In this document: one piece after another, positions 41,396 through 49,320 of the stretch
Position numbering within the stretch: position 1 is the first letter of the stretch
Layout: the number at the start of each line of letters is the position of its first letter
DNA from: Candidatus Woesearchaeota archaeon
GTDB taxonomy: Archaea; Nanobdellota; Nanobdellia; Woesearchaeales; GW2011-AR9
Assembly (NCBI GenBank): GCA_018655525.1
Contig: JABIJM010000028.1
Coordinates: 1 to 56,175, forward strand
Direction of reading: 5' to 3'
Length of the DNA: 56,175 nucleotides
Notes under the pieces: generated by a model
What the model was told of the DNA's origin: nothing
Seen by the model: only the letters and a program-made list of their open reading frames with translations
Database searches by the model: none
Position numbers and translations under genes: made by a program

Positions 41396-42183
41396 ATACC
41401 GCAATGATTTCATTTAATAAAAGTTCAGTTCTTGCATTAGCAAAGAACGGAAAGCGATTTGATGGACGTAAATTAGACGAATACAGGGGACCAATTGAAA
41501 TAGAATCAAGCATTTCAAAATCCGCTGAAGGTTCAGTTAAAGTAACAATGGGCGACACTGTTGTAATCGCTGGAGTAAAGTTAAGTTTAGAAAAACCATA
41601 CTCTGACACACCTGATCAAGGTGGATTAATGATTAACGCAGAATTATCTCCGTTATCATCTTCACGATATGAACCAGGTCCACCACAGATGCCTGCAATT
41701 GAACTTGCACGTGTTACAGACCGTGGAATCAGAGAATCTCATGTTATTGATACAAAGAAACTTTGTATTGAGAAAGGTGAGAAAGCATGGTTCGTTATTG
41801 TAGATATCATCTCAGTTAACGATGCAGGAAACTTATTTGATGCAGCTGGATTAGCAGTAATGGCAGCTCTTCGTAATACAACATTTCCCAAAGTTGATGA
41901 TGAAGGAAAAGTAAACTACAAAGAACATACCGATGAAGCTTTACCAATTGCGAAAGACACATTGTCAATTACGATTCGTAGAGTTGGAAAAAATTTAATT
42001 GTTGATCCAACTGTAGAAGAAGAAGACGCAAGCGATGCACGTTTAACAGTTTCTTCAGAATCTGACGGTGTAATTTCTGCAATGCAGAAAGGTGGAGAAG
42101 GAACAATGACAATTGAAGAAGTCATGAAGGCAGTAGATCTTGCTTTGGATAAAGCAAACTTCCTTCGGGGTAAACTAAAATGA
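41392..42183 (+). CDS. rrp42: Exosome subunit Rrp42
   Basis: The 263-residue RNase PH-fold protein lacks the catalytic Asp set of Rrp41 but supplies RNA-contacting residues to the hexameric ring. [38 protein letters not shown] split, and [18 protein letters not shown] are family signatures. ATG overlaps the rrp41 stop and its own stop overlaps rpoK. Confidence 0.96.
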   Translation: MNTAMISFNKSSVLALAKNGKRFDGRKLDEYRGPIEIESSISKSAEGSVKVTMGDTVVIAGVKLSLEKPYSDTPDQGGLMINAELSPLSSSRYEPGPPQMPAIELARVTDRGIRESHVIDTKKLCIEKGEKAWFVIVDIISVNDAGNLFDAAGLAVMAALRNTTFPKVDDEGKVNYKEHTDEALPIAKDTLSITIRRVGKNLIVDPTVEEEDASDARLTVSSESDGVISAMQKGGEGTMTIEEVMKAVDLALDKANFLRGKLK

Positions 42184-42389
42184 GTGATGAACATAAATAT
42201 ACAAAATATGAGAAAGCACGAATGATTGGTTCCAGGGCATTACAACTTAGTATGGGTGCACCTTTTTTGGTGAAGTTAAATGAAGCAGAATTAACTGCAA
42301 TTAACTTTGACCCAATTGAAATTGCAATGCTTGAGTTTGATGAAGGCGTTCTTCCAATTTCCGTAAAGCGGCCTAAAAAGGCAGCTTAG
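42180..42389 (+). CDS. rpoK: RNA polymerase subunit K (Rpb6/omega)
   Basis: The 69-residue protein has the Rpb6/omega core [19 protein letters not shown] followed by PFLVKLNE and the acidic-then-basic end ([16 protein letters not shown]). It stabilises the RNA polymerase clamp assembly. It overlaps rrp42 by 4 nt, extending the exosome operon into transcription. In many archaea rpoK lies in a ribosomal-protein operon instead, and L37Ae follows rrp42. Confidence 0.93.
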   Translation: MSDEHKYTKYEKARMIGSRALQLSMGAPFLVKLNEAELTAINFDPIEIAMLEFDEGVLPISVKRPKKAA

Positions 42390-42412
42390 TTTTTTTGTTT
42401 TTTTATTTTAGG
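42390..42412 (+). terminator. T-rich terminator of the exosome-rpoK operon
   Basis: TTTTTTGTTTTTTTATTTTA directly follows the rpoK stop, an archaeal U-tract terminator. Confidence 0.6.
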
Positions 42413-42496
42413 ATTTCTAATAATTGAGTGGGAGAGGATTGTTTATTTTTTAGGTTTAGTTTTGGATTGTGGAAAAATAGAGGATTATTTAGGTCT

Positions 42497-42820
42497 TTAA
42501 AAAAAATCCATTTTATACTGTAAAATTATCCCAATCAGTAAAAAAATGAAGATTATAATGTATCTATTAATTTTCCATTTTTCAGAATTAAATTTTCCAA
42601 AACTAATCATCCCTAGCAATGTGCCCCAAAGAATTGCTGATCCCATTGAAAGGAATGGAATTAGGAAGATTGCAACCCATCCAGATCCTTCAGATAATCC
42701 AAGAAGAGAAATGATTGAAAAGGAAGAAAACATAAAAAACAAAAGAGAGATAAAGAAACCAGTGTACAAGCCAACTCCAGCTGATAAAACAGTCAATAGA
42801 ATCTTAATATTATCTCTCAT
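42497..42820 (-). CDS. Small polytopic membrane protein
   Basis: The 107-residue product has three hydrophobic segments (about 8-34, 46-70 and 86-102) and no other recognisable motif. It may be expressed from a TATA-like element near 42848-42858, just beside repeat copy A. Confidence 0.58.
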   Translation of the reverse strand: MRDNIKILLTVLSAGVGLYTGFFISLLFFMFSSFSIISLLGLSEGSGWVAIFLIPFLSMGSAILWGTLLGMISFGKFNSEKWKINRYIIIFIFLLIGIILQYKMDFF

Positions 42821-42857
42821 GTAATATCTAAGGATAATTAACTAATATATTAAACTA

Positions 42858-42922
42858 ACCTCCAAATAATCGTATCTTTATTTATTCTAATTTTTCTCAA
42901 GGGGTTTATTTACAAACAAAGG
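42858..42922. repeat. Direct repeat copy A bounding the 43-45 kb cassette
   Basis: This 65-bp sequence (ACCTCCAAATAA ... TTTACAAACAAAGG) is about 83% identical to 45022-45087 in the same orientation. Its right end covers the stop codon and the last codons of the GrpB-like gene. Confidence 0.75.
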
Positions 42923-42966
42923 CACCTTTATTGAGTATGAAAAAACCCCGATTGTTCGTAAATAAA
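42905..42966. repeat. Inverted repeat at the cassette edge
   Basis: TTTATTTACAAACAA (42905-42919) recurs inverted as TTGTTCGTAAATAAA (42952-42966), 14 of 15 matching, with GGGGTTT/AAACCCC (42901-42907, 42943-42949) also paired. It lies within the 3' end of the GrpB-like gene. Confidence 0.65.
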
Positions 42967-43535
42967 GGTGTTTTAGAATTATTTAGAAAAGTAAAAAACT
43001 CGTTATGGGGAGGTTTATTCATAGTTAAGATTTTTCTAATAAATGGTTGTTTGTGTGCATTATAATCACAATTTTCAAATTTTCCTTTTCCAATTGCTTC
43101 ATTCTTTATCTTAGCATATTCTTTCAATAATGTTTTACTCTTAAGAAGACGATCTCTGAAATTAATCATATTATAATAATCACTGCTATTTGAATTAGTC
43201 ATATGACAATGGATATAATATTTTTTGTTTCTATACTTAATTGCTCCTTGAAATAGAATTGTTTTTCTCTTTGTTTTCTTAACTAAATCCTTTTGAAAAC
43301 CTAGCAAAATTAATTTCTTTGAAACCAATTTATATTTCTGCGGTGAGGAAACAACTAATACATCAATTATACCCTTACCTCCAACCCCTATTGCCGAACT
43401 TCCGACATGTTCTAATCTAATTTGAGGTAACTTATCATGAATGATTTCTTGAATCTTCTTAAAAACAAAAGGGGAATTTTTATCAAATTTACAAAACACA
43501 CAAACATTCTCATTAAACTTTAGTATTATAGACAT
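42906..43535 (-). CDS. GrpB/UPF0157-like nucleotidyltransferase-fold protein
   Basis: The 209-residue protein shows the GrpB core: RLEHVGSSAIGVGGKGIIDVLV (read as LEHVGSSAIG and GKGIIDVLV), with the helix and strand order of the nucleotidyltransferase fold, and HNAHKQPFIRKIL-type sequence later (NAHKQPFIRKIL). Reaction unknown for the family. The final about 30 residues (after KPPHNEFF) overlap the inverted and direct repeats and look like a non-homologous extension. Confidence 0.72.
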   Translation of the reverse strand: MSIILKFNENVCVFCKFDKNSPFVFKKIQEIIHDKLPQIRLEHVGSSAIGVGGKGIIDVLVVSSPQKYKLVSKKLILLGFQKDLVKKTKRKTILFQGAIKYRNKKYYIHCHMTNSNSSDYYNMINFRDRLLKSKTLLKEYAKIKNEAIGKGKFENCDYNAHKQPFIRKILTMNKPPHNEFFTFLNNSKTPLFTNNRGFFILNKGAFVCK

Positions 43536-43579
43536 ATTACTTACAAAATAATTGATAATTAAAAAACTTTCTAAATTAT

Positions 43580-43596
43580 AAGTATCCTTGATACTT
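43580..43596 (-). terminator. Hairpin between hydrolase and GrpB-like genes
   Basis: AAGTATC and GATACTT form a perfect 7-bp stem with a 3-nt loop in the 85-nt gap; it may end the hydrolase transcript. Confidence 0.35.
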
Positions 43597-43620
43597 CCTA
43601 AAGGATGAAGGCTTAAGCGT

Positions 43621-44391
43621 CTAATCTAAACTAGCTTCTCCTTTTTCAAACCAATCTCCAAATAACTCATTAGAAACTGTTCTATCTCCATTTATACCAA
43701 GTCCATGATCTGCATCTTTTAGAACAATTAATTTACCATTAGAAAATCCCTTAATTACTTTTTTACTTTGTTCTATGAGTACGGATTTATCAGCATCTCC
43801 ATGAATAATAAGAACAGGACATTTAATAGCTTTAACTTGGTCATACATAACATGTTTTTTTGTATCTTCATAAAAAGAATAGTTTATTTTCAATTTCCCT
43901 CTATCTCTACTATTAAAATAATTAAAGCCGTCTTTCTTCCAATTCTTAATTCCAGCTTCACCTAATTTTCTCAATTTTTGCGTAGGATAATCAGAAACAG
44001 GAGCTTTAAGACCTATTCTTTTGATTTCAGGATGATTTAAAGCAGTGACCATAACAGTTATTCCTCCTGCGCTTGAACCAAAAAGATTAATTTCATTATA
44101 TCCTTTTTCTTTCATTAGTTCAATAGCATGACTGACATCATCTGCTGCACTTGAAATTGTATGTTCCGAGAAATCCCCTTCACTTTCACCACAGCCATCA
44201 AGATCTATTCTAAAAGAATTAATGTTTCTTTTTTCAAGTTCCTCTGACATCTGCTTTGATGAACTTCCGTTCTTATTACTAGAATAACCATGAACAAGAA
44301 TAACAACTTCTTCTTTGTTTTCATTTGGTTCTAGAAGAATACCATAAATTTTTTGTTCGTTTGAATTTTTAAAATATAACTTGTTCATCAT
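43621..44391 (-). CDS. Alpha/beta hydrolase
   Basis: The 256-residue protein has the oxyanion segment VVILVHGYSSNKNG, nucleophile elbow GSSAGG (Ser107), Asp in IHGDADKSV and His in DADHGLG, a full catalytic triad. It resembles BAAT/acyl-thioesterase or serine aminopeptidase-type hydrolases; the substrate is unknown. ATG 44391 overlaps the stop of the HD gene (ATGA) and has GAGGT 8 nt upstream; ATG 44412 lies before that SD. It is co-transcribed with the HD gene. Confidence 0.85.
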   Translation of the reverse strand: MMNKLYFKNSNEQKIYGILLEPNENKEEVVILVHGYSSNKNGSSSKQMSEELEKRNINSFRIDLDGCGESEGDFSEHTISSAADDVSHAIELMKEKGYNEINLFGSSAGGITVMVTALNHPEIKRIGLKAPVSDYPTQKLRKLGEAGIKNWKKDGFNYFNSRDRGKLKINYSFYEDTKKHVMYDQVKAIKCPVLIIHGDADKSVLIEQSKKVIKGFSNGKLIVLKDADHGLGINGDRTVSNELFGDWFEKGEASLD

Positions 44392-44969
44392 TTTATTAAC
44401 CTCTCTTTCCAATACCTTAAATCTTCAAGAAATAGTTTTTTAGATTTAGTTAAAAAGAATGGGGTTCTCTTTTGTTTTATTTTATAATCCGCCTGAACGG
44501 TTTTGAGAAATTCTCTTCTATTTTGATTGAGAAATTTTCTAACAACATCAAAACCTTTCCTAGACGCCTCCCAAGAGAAGTCAAAATCAGTAAAAATTCT
44601 CCATTCAGGATCTTCAAGAGATTTACCAAAAGCCCAATCATCGTGGTGTTCAATTAACCACAGTGTTTTCTTCCTTTTTGATTTAGGAAAATTAACTTTT
44701 TCAAGGATTACTTTAGCAATTTTAGAACTTTCCTTTGAATGAGCTTTTCTAATTTTTAAATCATAAGGATTGTAACCCTTTGGCATTTTACTATAACCAA
44801 CATCATGAAGAATAGCAAGAGCATAAGTAATATCAAAATCATGCCCTTTCTTTTCAATTGTAGGCTTTAAGTCAAACAACTTCTTACTAATCCAACCAAT
44901 ATGTACTAAATCACCTGATCTTCCTTTCTTGTAAAATGGTTCTGCCAATTTAACTATTTTTTTATACAT
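44388..44969 (-). CDS. HD-domain phosphohydrolase
   Basis: The 193-residue protein has metal-binding His23, the HD pair His55-Asp56 in ALAILHDVGYS, a further His in KAHSKESSKIA and HHDDW near 110. This is the HD-superfamily metal site, used on nucleotides or phosphoesters. TATA-like GCTTAAATAC (about 44993-45002) lies upstream. It is the first gene of the cassette operon next to repeat copy B. Confidence 0.85.
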   Translation of the reverse strand: MYKKIVKLAEPFYKKGRSGDLVHIGWISKKLFDLKPTIEKKGHDFDITYALAILHDVGYSKMPKGYNPYDLKIRKAHSKESSKIAKVILEKVNFPKSKRKKTLWLIEHHDDWAFGKSLEDPEWRIFTDFDFSWEASRKGFDVVRKFLNQNRREFLKTVQADYKIKQKRTPFFLTKSKKLFLEDLRYWKERLIK

Positions 44970-45021
44970 TTACATAAAAGAATAATTATTGAGTATTTAA
45001 GCTTTGAGATTACATAAACAT

Positions 45022-45087
45022 ACCTCCAAATAAGTGTGCTTTTATTTATTTCTAATTCTTGTGAAAGGGTATATTTACAAACAAAGG
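45022..45087. repeat. Direct repeat copy B
   Basis: Diverged copy (66 bp) of 42858-42922, in direct orientation. It lies upstream of the HD gene promoter. The 2.1-kb interval between the copies holds exactly three genes. Confidence 0.75.
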
Positions 45088-45170
45088 AGGGTCTTTTCAT
45101 ATCATGAAATGTCCAATCCTTCACTTTAAAGGGACGAAGAATTTATAAACTCCCCCATTAAAATAAGAAC

Positions 45171-45959
45171 ATGGATACAGCAAAGGCATATTTAGCTTGG
45201 ACGAATGACAATAAAGAAGCATTTGAAGATGCAAAACTAATAGTTGCTCTAGAAGACCTTAGATATGGGGTTAGTTCCAACTTTGAAGGAAAACTGCTTT
45301 TACCTGATGGTTCTTCAATGCCTTACACTCAAATCGGGGTCCTCTTAGAAGAAAAAGCAGAAGGACATAGAGCTCTTCTTAAAAGTGGTCGAGAATTGCC
45401 AGTAGGAGGTTTTAATGGTCCGTTTACTTTTGATATGGTGGATTTATATTTAGGGAGAGGATCACCAGATTATTTTGTCAGTGGAGGATTTGGTAATCAA
45501 GATGCTAGAATCAGAGTTGGTACAAACGAATCTACCCTCCCATTTGATTTAGATTTTGCTCTTTCTGTAGCTTATGCAAACATAATGTCCCAAGGATTTA
45601 GTGATGATGCTAAAAAAGTAATTTATGATTGGAAACCAGGAGAAAATTCTGAACCATCATTAAGAATGGCCAAGGTCTTAGAAAAAGGAAAACTTACTGA
45701 TGTAGAAATAAGATTTGCAGGAAAGTGTCATCAGGAATTAGGTAGTCGGATTCAAGGTTTACTTGATGCTGAAGAAGAAGATCCAAGATTTCATGAACAT
45801 GCAGATGAATCTAAATATACTCATGCCCTGAAGAACTCTAAATACAGCCACGATTTTGTACTTATGGCTGCAGCAAAACTTGGGATCCGCTTAAGTGGAA
45901 GATCACGCAGAACAAGAAACCTTGGAAAGCAAGAAAATTGTCCTACTTTATTTGATTAA
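45171..45959 (+). CDS. Hypothetical protein
   Basis: The 262-residue soluble, acidic protein has no recognised family. It has no signal or membrane helix; a Gly-rich region (LPVGGFNGPFTFDMVDLYLG) and an Asp-rich C-terminal half are visible. A TATA-like TTTATAAAC (45142-45150) supports leaderless ATG 45171. Confidence 0.6.
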   Translation: MDTAKAYLAWTNDNKEAFEDAKLIVALEDLRYGVSSNFEGKLLLPDGSSMPYTQIGVLLEEKAEGHRALLKSGRELPVGGFNGPFTFDMVDLYLGRGSPDYFVSGGFGNQDARIRVGTNESTLPFDLDFALSVAYANIMSQGFSDDAKKVIYDWKPGENSEPSLRMAKVLEKGKLTDVEIRFAGKCHQELGSRIQGLLDAEEEDPRFHEHADESKYTHALKNSKYSHDFVLMAAAKLGIRLSGRSRRTRNLGKQENCPTLFD

Positions 45960-46061
45960 TTTTCTAAATAAACATTCCTCCCTTTTTTGAATATTAATAA
46001 AATCAGCACTTCATCCTTGTAAACAGAGAAAGATATAAATAGATTAAATCATTTCTAAGAG

Positions 46062-46127
46062 ATAAATTAAAGAAATAATGTCAAGCTTTCTATCTTAAAT
46101 TAGGCACCCGCCTGGGGCTCTTTTTTT
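46062..46127 (+). ncRNA. Candidate short RNA with own promoter and U-tract terminator
   Basis: TATA-like GATATAAATAG (46031-46041) is followed by a segment ending in AGGC-ACCC-GCCT (46102-46113), GGGGCTC and T7 (46121-46127), a terminator-like end. It encloses only a 6-codon frame (46078-46098). The protein gene at 46212 has its own TATA (46182-46192), so this RNA appears independent. It contains no C/D or H/ACA signature. Confidence 0.3.
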
Positions 46128-46181
46128 AATTCTGCAAGATTAGAGGTATGAGAATTAGTTACGAGTTAGTGAAAAAAGAAT

Positions 46182-46192
46182 TATTTAAACTA
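46182..46192 (+). promoter_or_regulatory. TATA box for the coiled-coil protein gene
   Basis: TTATTTAAACT lies about 25 nt upstream of ATG 46212. Confidence 0.5.
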
Positions 46193-46211
46193 GAAAGCTA
46201 ATTTACAAAAA

Positions 46212-46673
46212 ATGAGATTATTTAAAAGAACAAAGCCAAATGAAATTTTAATGTTTTCAAATGAAGCTTCTAACCAAGCTAGAGTTGTAGCAAAGCTTGA
46301 AAAAGAGTTCTTAAAATATGCTAAAATTGCTTCTGCGAAAACATATCAAACTAATGAAGAACGAAAGGCAGTACGAGAGGTATTTTCTAATAAATTAGAA
46401 GAGTTACGACATGCGTTAATGTCTTTAAGAGCAAAGGCAGTAAATCTTGAAATGAAAAGTGTTAAAGCTATCACATCACTAGGATCAAAACATCTTGATT
46501 TAGTAAAAAGTGCACCAAAAGCTCTCAAAAAGAAAGTGATTAAAGAAGAAATTAAAGTTCAAAATGAAATTGTTGGTTATTCTAAAGAAGAAGAAAGAAT
46601 CTGGGCTGAGATAAAAGCCGAAGCAATGGCTGAAACTAAAAATCTTCAAAGTCAAAATCGAAGAGCTGCCTAA
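46212..46673 (+). CDS. Coiled-coil protein of unknown function
   Basis: The 153-residue, highly charged, almost entirely helical protein (Lys/Glu/Ala-rich) is probably a coiled coil from about residue 15 to the end. No motif, signal or membrane helix is recognised. It lies 38 nt upstream of the pilin gene, which has its own TATA box. Confidence 0.6.
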   Translation: MRLFKRTKPNEILMFSNEASNQARVVAKLEKEFLKYAKIASAKTYQTNEERKAVREVFSNKLEELRHALMSLRAKAVNLEMKSVKAITSLGSKHLDLVKSAPKALKKKVIKEEIKVQNEIVGYSKEEERIWAEIKAEAMAETKNLQSQNRRAA

Positions 46674-46711
46674 AAGAAGAATTTATATATCAAAACTCTT
46701 TCTCTAACAAT

Positions 46712-47170
46712 ATGGATAAAAGAGGGATTGCACCTTTAATTGCTACGATGTTACTTATTTCTTTTGCAGTTTCACTAGGTATGGTTGTCATGAACTTTGG
46801 ACGAGCACAAGTTGAATTGCAAGCTCAATGTGCAATTGATGTTAATTTAAAAATTTCCGAGATTGCGGGAGCAAAGGAAGTTTGTCTTGATCCTGCAAAA
46901 CAAGAATTAAAATTTACAGTTGAAAATGGTGTTAATATTAAGGTTGAAGGGCTTCTCGTTAATGTGATAGGATCGGAGCGTGCCGAAACATTTGAATTGA
47001 ATGATGCCAGAATGACGAAATCTGGCATTTATTTAGGGAGAGTTCCTTATGATAGCAGTGCTTCAGGAACAATTAGACAAGTACGATTAACACCAAAGGT
47101 AATTCTTTATGATACAGTTGAAGTTTGTGTAGAAAAATCATTAATTTTTGAGGAGATAGGTACATGTTAA
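46712..47170 (+). CDS. Archaeal type IV pilin-like protein
   Basis: The 152-residue protein has a class III signal: DKRG before IAPLIATMLLISFAVSLG, the pilin N-terminal helix that is cleaved by a prepilin peptidase (PibD/FlaK) and packs in the filament or membrane. The rest is beta-rich with two cysteine pairs. A TATA box lies about 46682-46690. No secretion ATPase genes are adjacent. The tail sequence VEVCVEKSLIFEEIGTC is repeated in decayed form at 47457-47552. Confidence 0.85.
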   Translation: MDKRGIAPLIATMLLISFAVSLGMVVMNFGRAQVELQAQCAIDVNLKISEIAGAKEVCLDPAKQELKFTVENGVNIKVEGLLVNVIGSERAETFELNDARMTKSGIYLGRVPYDSSASGTIRQVRLTPKVILYDTVEVCVEKSLIFEEIGTC

Positions 47171-47171
47171 A

Positions 47172-47456
47172 ATGAGATTTAAATTCCCGTTTCAGTTTAG
47201 AACAAAATATAAAATTGCACAACGTGGAATTCAAACAGAAGCACAAAGATTGGATCAAATTTTGTCTTCAAGTTATTCACCTTCATTTGTTTACAAAAGT
47301 AAATTTTCTGGATTAATTCAAAGTCCATATGTTTTTCCACCAGGAGATCAAAGTCATTTCCTCACAAGAGTTTATTTTGGTGAAGAAAGAAATTTAGAAA
47401 AACAACTTCTAGAAAACGTGCCAGATGCAAAACCAACTATTCTTTGTAGATTCTGA
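47172..47456 (+). CDS. Hypothetical small protein after the pilin gene
   Basis: The 94-residue basic protein (FKFPFQFRTKYKIA, later RVYFGEERNLEKQLLENV) has no recognised family. It begins 1 nt after the pilin stop. Its reading frame continues beyond the TGA stop into a pilin-like tail, so it may be part of a rearranged duplicate. Confidence 0.5.
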   Translation: MRFKFPFQFRTKYKIAQRGIQTEAQRLDQILSSSYSPSFVYKSKFSGLIQSPYVFPPGDQSHFLTRVYFGEERNLEKQLLENVPDAKPTILCRF

Positions 47457-47552
47457 AAGTACATAAACCCTAAAATAATCTCAAATATTTATGATATAGT
47501 TGAAATTAGTGTTGAAAAATCTTTAATATTTGAGGAGATTGGAAATTGTTAA
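47457..47552 (+). pseudogene. Remnant of a duplicated pilin C-terminus
   Basis: In frame after the stop at 47454, the sequence encodes VEISVEKSLIFEEIGNC then TAA, matching the pilin C-terminus VEVCVEKSLIFEEIGTC almost residue for residue. Upstream INPKI corresponds to TPKVI. No N-terminal pilin helix is left, so it is a truncated duplicate. It abuts the metF stop. Confidence 0.75.
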
Positions 47553-48503
47553 TTAATCATACAATCTTTTCATAACTTCGTTGATAGGTCCTGTACGTTG
47601 CATTATATAAAAATGGACAGCAGGAACCTTTGCATCCAATAATTCTCTTGCTTGCTTAACAGCCCAATTAATCCCAATTTTTTTAACATGTTTGTTATCT
47701 GTTCCCATTATTTCAAGATAAAGTTCATTAGGGATATCAACATGGAATGTTTTAGGAATATTTGTTAATTGAGATTTTGCAGTAATGATTTTAATACCTG
47801 GAATAATTGGTACATTAATTCCTTGCTCCATACATTTTTTAATAAACTCAAAATATTTCTTGTTGTCATAAGATAACTGAGAAACAACATAACTTGCACC
47901 AGCATCAATTTTTCTTTTTAAATTATGAACATCAACTTCTATATTTGGAGCTTCAAAATGTTTTTCTGGATAACCAGCAACACCGACGCACAGATCTGTA
48001 GGAGCAGCATTTGGTTCTAAAGTTAAATAATTACCCTTGTTCATATCAATTATTTGAGAAACTAAATCTGAAGCAAATTCATTTCTGGTTTTACCTTGAG
48101 GGGTTGGTTTATGATACCCATTAACATCTCCTCTTATTGCTAGAATATTATCTATCCCGATGTAATTTAAATCAATGATTAAATCTTCAGTTTCTTCCCT
48201 TGTAAACCCTGTACAAAGAAGGTGAGGTATAGCATCAATATTATATTTATGTTGAATTACTGAACAGATTCCCAGAGTACCTGGTCTTTTCCGTTTAACA
48301 ATTTTCTTATGTCTTCCATCTTCCATGCCAATGTATTCTACAACAGCAGCATGGCTTGTCACATCAATAAATGGAGGGTTATATTTAGCAATGTTTGCAA
48401 TGACTTTTTCTAAATTTACAAAACTACCTCCTCGTTTTGGAGGAATGATTTCAAAACTAATTAATGGTTCTGATGCTTTTTCTAAATGCTCAATAACTTT
48501 CAT
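47553..48503 (-). CDS. metF: Methylenetetrahydrofolate reductase
   Basis: The 316-residue TIM-barrel flavoprotein shows MetF signatures: SFEIIPPKRGG, IDVTSHAAVVEY, DNILAIRGD and FVSQLSYD-like VVSQLSYDNK. It reduces methylene-tetrahydrofolate to the methyl form for methionine synthesis. No other folate or methionine gene is in the window. A bacterial-type metF is unexpected in a small DPANN genome and may have been acquired by transfer (inference). Confidence 0.9.
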   Translation of the reverse strand: MKVIEHLEKASEPLISFEIIPPKRGGSFVNLEKVIANIAKYNPPFIDVTSHAAVVEYIGMEDGRHKKIVKRKRPGTLGICSVIQHKYNIDAIPHLLCTGFTREETEDLIIDLNYIGIDNILAIRGDVNGYHKPTPQGKTRNEFASDLVSQIIDMNKGNYLTLEPNAAPTDLCVGVAGYPEKHFEAPNIEVDVHNLKRKIDAGASYVVSQLSYDNKKYFEFIKKCMEQGINVPIIPGIKIITAKSQLTNIPKTFHVDIPNELYLEIMGTDNKHVKKIGINWAVKQARELLDAKVPAVHFYIMQRTGPINEVMKRLYD

Positions 48504-48617
48504 ACTTTAATTTTATTAATTGTAGGTTAAAAGTTTTCTGGAACTTAAGAATTAAATTTCTTCTCTTTTTGAAAAAATAAGCTAAATCTTTAAAAACAAC
48601 CTTAATATTTAGATATT

Positions 48618-49241
48618 ATGACAAAAATAAAACTTCCTCAAAACATTGAAATTAAACAGAGACATGAAGCTTTAGAAATCATTTCAGGATTTGAAACTAA
48701 AAACAAATATGACATTCTAGATAATCATCAACAAAACATTCTTTTTGCATACGAGGAGAGTGGATTTCTATGGCGATGGTTTATGAAACGACAAAGAAAA
48801 TTACAAGTGCATATCGTGGATTTAGAAAAGAAAGATCTCATAACAATCAAACGAGATTGGTACTTTTTAAAACCAAAACATGAAATTCTAGATGAAAACG
48901 GACACGTATTAGGAAAGATCATTCAAGAGAAGATCCATTTTATTCGGATTAAGTACCATATTTATGATGCACATAATCAATTCCTTTTTACATGTGAATA
49001 TAATTTGAAAGATTTCAAGAAATTTAAATTAAAAGATCCAAAATTCAGTTATCGTATTGCAAAGGATGGTCAAACGCTTGCAACAATTACACGTAAATAT
49101 GGATTAAAACAAATTGCAATAAGTACAATCTCAGATGCAAATAATTTATTCGTTGATTTTATGGATGTTAAAGATGAAAAGAAAAAGAAGTTAATCTTAG
49201 CTGCAGCATTTGCACTTGATTTACATGTATGGGAAAGGTAA
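48618..49241 (+). CDS. Phospholipid scramblase/LURP-one-related family protein
   Basis: The 207-residue protein has the tubby-like barrel pattern of the scramblase/LURP-one group: HQQNILFAYEESGFLWRWFM, LQVHIVDLEKKDLITIKR and GKIIQEKIHFIRIKYHIYD. These are soluble 12-strand barrels of uncertain function in prokaryotes. A TATA-like CCTTAATATTTAG precedes ATG 48618. Confidence 0.75.
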   Translation: MTKIKLPQNIEIKQRHEALEIISGFETKNKYDILDNHQQNILFAYEESGFLWRWFMKRQRKLQVHIVDLEKKDLITIKRDWYFLKPKHEILDENGHVLGKIIQEKIHFIRIKYHIYDAHNQFLFTCEYNLKDFKKFKLKDPKFSYRIAKDGQTLATITRKYGLKQIAISTISDANNLFVDFMDVKDEKKKKLILAAAFALDLHVWER

Positions 49242-49263
49242 TAAATATCACAAAAAAATAGAA

Positions 49264-49309
49264 GTGGGGGTAAGCAAAGCGCATCCCTCACATTGGGCAT
49301 GATAAAGCC
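49264..49309 (+). promoter_or_regulatory. Structured leader upstream of the NFACT-like gene
   Basis: GTGGGGG (49264-49270) pairs with CCCTCAC (49285-49291, one G-U), followed by GGC/GCC (49296-49298, 49307-49309). TATA-like AATAAATATC (49239-49248) lies upstream, so the hairpin is in the 5' UTR of the gene at 49321 or is a separate small RNA. Confidence 0.4.
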
Positions 49310-49320
49310 GTAGGGTTTAT

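Noticed and set aside
49264-49320. Second box C/D RNA
   Set aside because: TGATAA resembles a C box but there is no matching CTGA; it is reported only as a leader hairpin.
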